From assembly GCA_018881555.1 (NCBI GenBank), contig JACAXG010000080.1:2735443-2799442 (forward strand): a stretch of DNA of 64,000 bases, given 5' to 3'. The translations under genes and the position numbers were made by a program. Below are positions 55,896-64,000 of this stretch, piece by piece (positions within the stretch are counted from its first letter, which is position 1; the number at the start of each line of letters is the position of its first letter). The notes under the pieces were generated by a model. The model was not told the DNA's origin. It saw only the letters and a program-made list of their open reading frames with translations, and searched no databases. This DNA is from Amblyornis subalaris. Taxonomy: Eukaryota > Chordata > Aves > Passeriformes > Ptilonorhynchidae.

Positions 55896-56380
55896 TGTAC
55901 TCACAGGCCCCGAGCTTAGAAATTGTCCCTGTGTCCAGTGAAGGGTCTGGGCTGCTGCTCTTGGGGTNCTGCCTGTCCCCTCCTGACACATTNCTGGGAT
56001 CAGGCTGAGAACTGCCATCCTGCTGTCACCTGTGTGTAGCATCATGCCAAAGGATTCAGTGGCAATTTTTCCCCCTTAAAGACATGCATCACCTAAAAGG
56101 AACCTGCAGCTACTCTAAAAATGTTATGCTTTATAATTTGTGTTGACCTGAGCTTTGAAAAATTGCTGACCTACCCCTCTCATGAACAAAAAAGAAATGA
56201 ATTATTCAAAGAGGTGAATCTTCCTGTTTCCTGGTGTTTGTGGAGAAGGGTCACCCGCACACAGATTTCTCCTATGTGATGGATGAGGTCATGCATTTTC
56301 TTTCACAAAAACATCTTATTTCTCTTGGGATTCTGCTGCTTGTGGGGACAAATCTTGACCAGGTTATTTCACGTGAGATC

Positions 56381-56409
56381 AAATAAATAAATAAATAAAT
56401 AAATAAATA
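56381..56409 (+). repeat. (AAAT)n microsatellite
   Basis: Seven AAAT units. It also supplies several AATAAA motifs that could serve as poly(A) signals for ZNF185. Confidence 0.95.
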
Positions 56410-56869
56410 TAAAGGCTATGAAGTGTGCTGGTGGTGACTTGAGGCAAACCCATCCTGGCACTGCTGCTCCTGTGGTGGCACAGGGAACTCTGCTTTTGGA
56501 GATCCTGTCTTCTGCACAGAACAAACCTTCCCAGAGCATCTGAAAATTAACAACAGAGGGACAAAATTAACTCTATCCCAGCCAAAACCAGGACAAACCT
56601 TCAGGAAGGTCAGTGCTGGACGTGGTGTTCAGGCCAACTGCTACAAAACAGAGATTCTGCTTGTAACACATGCCCTTGGTGACTGCCAAACACCCAACGC
56701 TTCTTATCAGGAGATGCCAGAGCGTGTGTTTGGGTCCAACACGCTCCTTTGGGGGGAGGATGTCAAAGAATGATGGGACAGTGTCCCGAAGAGACGTTAG
56801 ACTCACCGGAGCTTTAGGAGATCCTGGCTAAGCTTTGTGTATTTTGCTGGATCAGATGAGCAGGGAGAG

Positions 56870-57480
56870 ACCCTTTCCTCTCTCAATTATTCCTTCCCCA
56901 CTTGCCCCTTTTCCCCTCACTCGCCTCTTTTCCTGCCTCTTCCCTGCCTTTCCCCTCTGTTCCATCTTTCCCCCTCCCGCCCTTTCCTCCCTCTCACACC
57001 CCCTCCCTCGCCCCTTTCCCCCTCCCTCACCTCCTTTCCTTCCTCACCTGCTCCATTTCCCTCTAATTCCCTCTTTCCCCCCACTCACTCCCACATCCCA
57101 CTCACTCACCTTTCTGCCATCGCTTCCCCCTTTCCCTCTCACTTCCTTTTCCCCTCATTCACCCCCTTTTCAACCTTTGCCCGCCACTCACCCTTCCCCC
57201 CTCACTCACCTCCTTTTTCCCTTACTTCCTTTTCTCCCCACTCCTCCTTTACTCACCCTCCTTCCCCCTCACTCACCCCCTTTCACCCCCATTCCCCCTC
57301 ATTATTTTTTTCTCACTCACCCTCACCGCCCCCTCACTCCCTTTTCTCCGCACTCACCCCCTTTCCCTTCCATCCCCCCTCTCCCCCTCACTTATCCCCT
57401 TCCCCTCAGTCACCCCCTTTCCCCCTCACTCATTCCCTTCCTCTCATTCACCCCATTTCCCCCTCACTCATTCCCCGCTC
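56870..57480 (+). repeat. About 610-bp polypyrimidine tract upstream of SLAIN-like promoter
   Basis: The plus strand is almost purely C and T, with degenerate units such as CCCCCTCACTCACCCCCTTT and with A mainly in CTCAC. Very long open frames across it are compositional. Such tracts can adopt triplex structures. Confidence 0.9.
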
Positions 57481-57860
57481 CCCCCGTCGCTCCCGTCTCC
57501 CCTCACCGGGGCTCCCCGTGCCTCCATCCCTTCGCCGCCCGAGGCCGCCCCGCGCAGGCGCAGCGCCCCCATCCCCCGTTCCCCACACAGGGGCGGGGGC
57601 GGCGCCTCCCGCCGTTCGCGGGCCGGGCTGAGCCGCCGGAGAAAGGCGGCACCGGCACCGACCGGCCGGGCGCCCGCCCGCCCTGCGACCGCCATCCNTC
57701 CGTCNGTCCGTCCGTCCATCCCTTCAGCCAGGTACCGTCCGAGGGGGAGGGTGCCCGCCGCGCTCGGTTCTGCCGCGCTCGCTGAGGACCGGCCGCGCCC
57801 GTGCCCCCCGCGGGGGTCGCGCCCGCCGGTTGCTCACGGCGCGCACCCCCATCGTGGCCA
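57480..57860 (+). promoter_or_regulatory. CpG-island promoter of SLAIN-like gene with non-coding exon 1
   Basis: A dense CpG block follows the polypyrimidine tract. A donor, CAGCCAG/GTACCG, at 57,731/57,732 could end a non-coding first exon. The next coding exon starts at an acceptor 2.8 kb downstream, at 60,582. The start site and exon 1 limits are inferred. Confidence 0.45.
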
Positions 57861-58440
57861 TCGCAGCCTCCTCAGAGCCCCCCACGGCCCCTCAGCCGGC
57901 CTCACGCCGCGCACCCCCCGGCCCTCGGAGCTCCCCAGAGCCTCCACAGCCCGCCGGCCTCTCAGAGCCCCTCCACCGCGGCTCTCGCAGCCTCTATGGC
58001 CATCACAGCCTGCCCCCAGCTCTCACAGCCCACTCACAGCCTCCCCTATAGCTCTCACAGCCCCATGGCCACCATTGCCCCCCACAGCCCCCTCACAGCC
58101 CCTCAGCCTGCACCCCCACACAACCCCCTCACAGTCCCCATGGCCACTGCAGCCCCCTCCCCACCCCTCAGAGCCCTCGCAGCCCCCATGGCCATCGCAG
58201 CCCTCCCAGCACCTCAGAGCCCTCCACAGCCTGTAGCCCCCCACAGTCCCCTCAGAGCCTTCACAGCCCCCATGGCCACTGCAGCCCTCCCAACACCTCA
58301 CAGCTCTCACAGCCCCCGTGGCCATTGCAGCGCCCCACAGTCCCCTCAGAGCCCTCCCAGCCCCCATGGCCATTGCAGTCCCCCACAGCCCCCTCAGAGC
58401 CCTCCCAGCCCCCCCGGCCGTGGCAGCCCCGCCATCCCCC
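57860..58440 (+). repeat. C-rich degenerate minisatellite in SLAIN-like intron 1
   Basis: Loosely repeated units around CCCCATGGCCATCGCAGCCC and CTCACAGCCCCCTCAGAGCC, period roughly 40 bp with sub-repeats. A 356-codon frame over it is low complexity (Pro/Ala/Ser/His) and is not taken as a gene. Confidence 0.8.
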
Positions 58441-60500
58441 GGGGCCGCGGGGTGAGCGGGACCGTTACCCTCCGTGAGACACCCGGATGTCTGCTCGGGA
58501 AACTCCGAATTATTGTCTCCGACCCGCTCACGGCTGCCGCCTTTTTGCCTCCTTCTAAATGTGTTTCATTTCTTCCCCCGTTACACAATGAAATTAACTT
58601 TTGCAGGTTTATATCTCGTCCCTCCCATGGCCTCGCTGCTTTTTTTTGGGTAGCTTTTAGATTGGTGGTGGGGAAAGACTTAGCGCGTTTAATCTGTTCT
58701 TCCCCCTCACGTGTGTTTTTTCCTCACGGGAGGTTTTTTTTCCTGCTCCTCACCCTTGGAGGGGAAGTGGTTTTTTGGGTGACCCATCTCCTTGCTTCCC
58801 TTGCTTGGGTCACTGTTTTGCTTGGAGAGTGGAACTCCCGAACTCCCACTGGCTCATCCTCGGAGCTCTGAGCTTTGGGATATCTTTGGAAATCACTCAG
58901 CTCCCTTACTCAGGGATCTCTTTGGAAATCACACTGGGCCGTTACCCGACGAGGAATTGTGTGGGTTTGTGGCAGTGAGAATCCATGCAAGGAGGCTTTT
59001 GAAGCTGGCACATGAGTAGGAATAGGATTGCTTGGTAACTACACACTAAATTCCCTTTTCCCGAGGCAAAATGCCTTCAGCAGTGCTGCTTACAGGCACA
59101 GCTTTGGAATATGGGTGGAAAGTGTGCTCTGTTCACTCACAGCTCCTCCTAAATGCTGTTTATTTTCTTTATTAACTCAAATGGAAGCTGAAAATTTTCA
59201 TCTTGCAAGTAGAGGACCAAAATAGTAAAAAACCCAACAAAACAAAACTNTTTTTAAGGAAACATTCCCAGCTATTGCTGTTAAAAGTGATTAAGTAATA
59301 AGGGGGGTGCTGAGGTGTCTGNGGGGGTGTCTATTTGTAACCTTCCTTGATTTGTGTGACATTAAATTTTCCTGGTTTCCTTTNCCCCTGGCACTTTGGC
59401 CCTAAAAANCAGGTGAAATTTNCAGGCAGCNAAGGGAGGGGGAAGAACATCCACAGCCACCAAAAATCANGGTTTGACTGCAGTTGTACCAAGTGCATCA
59501 AATGTTTAACTTTGAATTGGCTGTGTTGACTCACTTGCTCTTCTCTCAGTCTGTTTGCCTTCCTTTTGCAAAATAGGCTTTCGAACTTTTAATCCATTTT
59601 CCTTGCTCCGTGGACCATTAATTAGGGGATTTTCAGTATTAGGGGTTTTCAGTGAAGAGTCAATTCGGAAATGAACGTGCCCAGTGAAACCGAAAACTAC
59701 TCAGGGAAATCACAAACGGGGGGGGGCGGAATCAGTGTTTGCTCATGTTGTAAAACTGGTGTTAAATGCACTTTATGGTTTTTGGGAAGCCTTGTGCAGT
59801 TCAAAGCTGAGTGACAGCTGTGTGCTCTTCCTTGCTCAGCTAAGGAAAAAGCAGAGGCATGGCTTCATTTTTATGAAACTTAGTGGAATATGTAAGCTTA
59901 TGGTGGGATACATTTTTTTCTGGGTTTTGCTGTTTGCATCTCTCTCTTTTTGGTTATAANAGGAAAATATGCCAGTAAAGACATTATTGATGCTTGTTTT
60001 CATGTACCAGTAACTGCAGTTCCTGTTGTTACTTTGGTATAAGGTGATACAGAATTTTTTCCACGTTTTTTCTGCTTTTCCAGGATAAACCTGGTAATGA
60101 ACAAAGGATGTTTTCACCATTTTCTTGACGCCGTTGTTGTCTGACGTCAGCACCTTGTTAATGATGTTTCCTGACTTTGCTCAGTCAGTGCTNTCCTCAA
60201 GTATTTTGTTGGTAAACAGATGGAAACTAAACTACTGTGGGGGATTAAATCAGCTTCCTTTTATTAAACTCATTTCTGGCAAAACAGGTGCACATCCTTG
60301 CAGTTCAAAACGAGGAATTTGTGGGCTTTGCAGTGTTCAATCCTAATTTCAGTTNTTCTTTTGGGATTTGGCCTAAATTCGGACACCTTCCACCTAATGC
60401 TGATGCTTATAAAAGCCAGGATTTTTGGCGTCTGATTCCATTTGCCTAAAAATCTTGTGCATCCTTGTGGAATTTTAACATGGAGTTTTCCATGCCTTGC
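58440..60500. other. SLAIN-like intron 1, no further feature
   Basis: AT-richer unique sequence with T-rich runs. No CR1 block, conserved exon or RNA gene is recognised. Confidence 0.4.
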
Positions 60501-60622
60501 AGTGCAACTGGGCGTTCTGGAGGATGGTGGTGCCCGGCGTGGATCTTTTTTGGAGTTTTAATGTGTTTTCTGTGCCTTGCAGTGCCACTGGGGTGTTCTG
60601 GAGGATGGTGGTGCCCGGGAAC
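60488..60622 (+). repeat. Tandem duplication of acceptor plus start codon
   Basis: A unit of about 80 bp comprising TTTTC(C/T)(A/G)TGCCTTGCAG, TGC(A/C)ACTGGG, GTTCTGGAGGATGGTGGTGC is present twice, with acceptors ending at 60,502 and 60,582 and ATGs at 60,524 and 60,605. The ATGs are 81 nt apart and in frame with no stop between them, so the first would add 27 residues to the SLAIN-like protein. Confidence 0.9.
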
Positions 60623-61290
60623 GCCCCGCTCATCCAGCAGGATCCCGCTCTGGAGCCTGCCTTAGGGAGAGCCCCCCCGGAGCACTCGGCCATGGGCCCC
60701 GGCACGGAGCCGGCGCCGGAGGAGGTGGGCCCGGAGGTGCGGAAACTTCGGGAGCTGGTCAGGAGGCTGGAGCTGGACAACCAGCACCCCAGGACCAGGA
60801 GCGGCAGGAACGTGCTGGGGACGAACGTGCCGGGGGACATCCATCCCGGCGTGGATAACCACGAGCCCGCTCTGAACGGGATGGAGATCAACAACAGCAT
60901 CAACGCCATCGCCGACACGCAGGAATTGCAGCTCATGGCGGATCTGCGCAGCCAGCTGAGCAAAATGAGGCACGAGGAAGGAGACAACAACTGCTTCCAA
61001 AGGGCCGTGGATGCCCAAGTGCACTACGGCCGCAACAGTGCCCCCCAGGAGGTGNCACCCGGCGTGGGGCGGAGCGACGGCGACGGCAGGTGTCCCTCGC
61101 CTGTGGATACGAGTGACGGCTCGGAGCTGCTGGGGAGCCTGGTCATCGCAGGGATTCACAGCCCGGCCAGAATCCATGAACAGAATCCCAGTGAAAAGCG
61201 TGCGGATCTGGAGAGTCTTTCGAATGACGCGGATCTGGATGAAGTCAAAGTGTTAGAACTGGAAAATTGCCCCGAAGAGGAGGATTGCTG
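60605..61290 (+). CDS. SLAIN-family protein, first coding exon (partial gene)
   Basis: SLAIN proteins bind microtubule plus ends and cooperate with ch-TOG/CLASP to promote growth. The exon follows acceptor GTGCCTTGCAG (60,582) and opens at ATG 60,605 (MVVPGN), giving 228 codons. Features seen: a short coiled coil at about residues 41-60 (VRKLRELVRRLELDNQ), characteristic of the SLAIN N-terminus, and an acidic LELENCPEEEDCW near the exon end, matching the EEEDWLY motif of the family. The exon stops inside the Trp codon (TG/G) at GTAGGT, so the next exon would supply LY. Later exons lie beyond the window. It resembles the SLAIN1-like paralogue of non-mammalian vertebrates more than I can prove. 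One N (61,055) is in the frame. Confidence 0.75.
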
Positions 61291-64000
61291 GTAGGTGTCG
61301 CCAGGNTTTGGGGGGAGAGGGACTTGGTGTGCTTGGGTGGGAATTACTTTATAGCTGTAAAGTGATTTCTGTAGAGGGCTTTGATTTTTAGCAGCAAGGA
61401 TGCAGTTCTCATTAGTGACTGTTCTTATTTTTATGTCCATTGTGCCAGACCGTTATTTTTAAAAAATAAGTTTAACTGTAGGGCTTGTTTTCCCCTCTTT
61501 CTTCCAGCCCCTGCTGTAGCAAGCACAGGAGCTTCCTTTCCCTCTAAGTTTAGTTATATATAGCACATGCAGATGAATGAATAATGGAGCTTTTAAACCT
61601 TGCACNCAACTGTCAAATGCCGTATTTAAATAAGAATTTTGTCAATAGGAATCCCTACACCATCTGGCATTTGTGGCTTTTGCTAGTACCTGAGGAGACA
61701 AACCATTTCCAGTTCCTGAATGCTGCTTCTTTCCAGTTCCAGACGCTGTTTCTTTCCAGTTAAGCACCTCTTTTGTTCAGAGACATGAACTGAACCAGAT
61801 CAATGATGTAATCCTTAACTGACCCGACTCTCTGGGACTCTCCCCTCCACCACCAGCCTTGTTTAGAACTTGTTTTATAAAGCAGCAGATTAACCACCTT
61901 TGGAAGGGCAAGGGAAATGTAAAGTTTGAGGCTAATTCCAGCTCCTGCAATAAATGGGACTTGAGATTTTACCTGGAGTTGTTAATTTGTAAGACTTGGG
62001 AGGAAAAGCCTCAGGGCTCTGCAAAATGGGTTTCAAATTTGTGTAGCCAGATGAATCTGGCAGCGAGGACAGGGCTGCTGAGCNCAAACCAAACCTTCAG
62101 CTCCNCACATTCATTAGCTNTTAGAAGGGANGGTAGAGTTTTTGTTAATGGAGTGGAGCTCAGTGAGGTAATGGCATCAGCTCCAGCCTAAATTCGAGGT
62201 TATATTTAAAACGTGATTGTTTTTTTCAAGTTTACTTTTAAAACCCAAATACTGGTTTTAACTTGATCACTGAAACTCTTCAACGTGCCTACACAGCAGT
62301 TTGAGCAGATTTCTTATAAATAAATAAGGGAATATATTTAACGTGCTGGCTCTATTATTGCCATGTTAGTGGAAGCAGCCAGGTTTATATTCACNTTTAC
62401 ATAGCCTGGGACATGAGAGATTCTTCAAACTATATTGAGTCTCAAAGCCTGAGATTTACCCAGGCAGGGGATGCTGTCCAGTGAAATCGGGAGAGATTCT
62501 GTGCCCAGGAATTCTGTTCTTTAATCTTGCCTTCAGTTGGTGGCTTGTAAGGTCCTACTTTCCCAGGTACCCTTCACTCTACACCTTACAGGATCTTTGT
62601 GGGTTTGTTTCCTCTTGTTTTCCTGCCAGATTGGGTTGGAATAGGGTAACCTATGACAAAGAGGCCCCCTGAGGAGCTGGATAAGGGTGGTGATCCAGAG
62701 CACTTGTGCAAGTGCTGTTACCATAAATTATCTTTGATTGTGCTGCATCACTTCCATCTGTTCCCTTTGCCTCTTGTCAAACAAACCTGCTGAAACAGGA
62801 AGCTGCTTTTAATGGTGGCTTCTTGTTCTAAAAGGGGGAAGGAATACCATGTGTACAATCAATAGTGCATGCCTGTGCTTAGTGCCAAAAATCCCAAATT
62901 CTCTGCATGAACACATCCCACATGCAGCCCCTGCAGGTCTTTGTGCATTCCCATAGCAAGAACCACAAAACTGATTGGAGGGGAGTGAGGGTTGGTTTTT
63001 TTTTTAAAGAAAACAAACCAAAAAANCCAACAAACCCCCCTTAATGCTCTTTGAATTTAGGATCAGCTCTAATAAGGTGGCTTTGCTGATTGGGGGAATT
63101 TTGTCCTGCCTAGATTGAGCAAATCCAAAGTGAAGAGCTGACTGTATTGTGTNTTTGTAATCACTTTTAAAATATTGTACATACAATATTGATACATATC
63201 ATGGGTACTTAGAGACTTTAGGATTTTTGGTAGTGGCTTTGTTTTTTCCTGTCACTGAATTGATAAATTGTATTGGCCCAGTCCTTTTTGCTGGTGGGTT
63301 CTTCAATATCATCTTTAGGGGTGATGCTTTATACCTTCAGGAATACTAAGGATTCATTTTGTATTCTTTTAAAGTATGGAATTGTTTACAACAGGACCTG
63401 GGGAGTGGGGAACTTTCAAAAAGAGAACTTTCAGGTCTTAGATCTTCCTGTCCCAACTTGAAGCTCATTTTTATTGTGGCATTGTGCTTACACTCATTGA
63501 CTTCTTACCAGGTTGAAAACCTCTAGCTGAGTCCACATGTGGATTTTTGCCACTTGAGGTGGGAATAGCAAGATCCATTTCCCTAGGAGGTGGATAGAGT
63601 GGTCAGAGGGTTTGTGACTGTTCTCTGTGGGTGCAGGTGGAGTCTCAATTCCTGCCCTGTTTTGAAATGATTTGCTTTATTCAGATGGAACTTGCAGAAG
63701 TTTGTGTGCAGCTTCCCCTGGCTCCAGCAAGTCTGCAGTTGTGTTGGAAGGAGCACTGTGGTGCCTGAGCTGCTGTGAAACCCGAGGCAGTGCCCACTCC
63801 CAGCAGCTGTAACTCTGTCCTGGCCTCTGACTCGCTCCCTCGGGTCCCTTTCTCAGATAGCTGCTCAAAATTGTAAATATCCTGGAGACCAATGGCATGG
63901 AACTGGGCTCTGGCACTGAGGAGCTCAGGGTGGTGCTCACCTTCGACTGCAGCACAGGGCAGCTCCTGAGCTGTGTTGGGAAGGCTCTTACCCACATTNC
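61291..64000 (+). other. SLAIN-like intron 2 (to the window edge)
   Basis: Starts with donor GTAGGT. AT-rich unique sequence; no second coding exon, CR1 or RNA gene is recognised. A perfect hairpin of two 9-bp arms lies at 63,171-63,190. Confidence 0.45.

Larger units (their letters stand above)
53731..56410 (+). other. ZNF185: Probable ZNF185 3' UTR region with 3' UTR intron
   Basis: The stop codon TAG (53,728-53,730) is followed directly by GTGAGTTTCC, a strong donor, so a 3' UTR intron is likely. Candidate acceptors are CTGCTTCCAG ending at 54,498 and TTTCCACAG ending at 55,036. The only clear AATAAA motifs downstream lie in the AAAT microsatellite at about 56,382. Two CR1 fragments sit at 55,505-55,895. 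No other gene is recognised here. Confidence 0.45.

Noticed and set aside
56835..57785. 316-codon open frame on the plus strand, with another of 264 codons beside it
   Set aside because: It lies on a C/T-only tract, encodes low-complexity Pro/Ser/Leu/Phe sequence and owes its length to the absence of stops in pyrimidine-rich DNA.
57801..58871. 356-codon frame rich in Pro, Ala, Ser and His
   Set aside because: It spans a C-rich minisatellite and then unique intron sequence without conserved motifs, and is better explained as SLAIN-like intron 1.
60465..60604. Start of SLAIN-like translation upstream at 60,497 or earlier
   Set aside because: The frame is open but consists of the polypyrimidine/acceptor sequence. 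The family-like N-terminus begins at the ATGs after the two acceptors (60,524 or 60,605).
61300..64000. Second SLAIN-like exon near the right edge (for example the frames at 63,677-63,997)
   Set aside because: They are on the opposite strand, and none begins with the Leu-Tyr continuation expected after the split Trp codon.

Overview
This window is vertebrate nuclear DNA and most probably avian. It holds three or four spliced genes with short GT-AG introns, several GC-rich promoters, and more than thirty truncated CR1-type LINE 3' ends, the dominant interspersed repeat of birds. Nothing bacterial, viral, CRISPR-like or phage-like is visible, and I saw no rRNA or tRNA gene. The two recognisable complete genes, NSDHL then ZNF185, lie in the same order and orientation as in human Xq28. 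In birds this block usually lies on chromosome 4 / 4A, but that placement is inference. Single Ns are scattered throughout and there are two larger gaps (16,648-16,742 and 33,262-33,381).

Layout. (1) 1-600: a GC-rich, apparently bidirectional promoter with CCAAT boxes and a near-perfect RFX X-box. On the minus strand an ATG followed directly by a splice donor fits the first exon of CETN2, the usual divergent neighbour of NSDHL. (2) About 590-11,760: NSDHL on the plus strand, seven coding exons, a 346-aa sterol C4-decarboxylating dehydrogenase, with a 21-22-bp G-rich minisatellite in its first intron. (3) 11.8-30.5 kb: a gene-poor stretch with many CR1 fragments, a perfect nine-copy 27-bp tandem repeat (24,860-25,102) and several GC-rich islands of unknown role. 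(4) 30,565-53,730 plus probable 3' UTR: ZNF185 on the plus strand. I read 30 coding exons giving 817 aa, with an actin-targeting-type N-terminus, a long Ser/Pro/Arg-rich middle encoded by a ladder of symmetric exons, and a C-terminal LIM domain. (5) 56.9-61.3 kb and beyond: a polypyrimidine tract, a CpG-rich promoter and the first coding exon of a SLAIN-family (microtubule plus-end) gene that runs off the right end of the window.

How the genes relate: these are unrelated housekeeping or cytoskeletal functions kept together by synteny: cholesterol synthesis at the ER/lipid droplet (NSDHL), an actin-associated LIM protein (ZNF185), a microtubule plus-end factor (SLAIN-like) and probably a centriolar EF-hand protein (CETN2). 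I found no new biological system. The points most worth a second look are the divergent promoter with its X-box and strand-switching G-skew, the 26 consecutive symmetric ZNF185 exons with one GC-AG intron, an inverted repeat pair flanking ZNF185 exons 17-23, and an in-frame tandem duplication of the splice acceptor plus start codon in the SLAIN-like gene.
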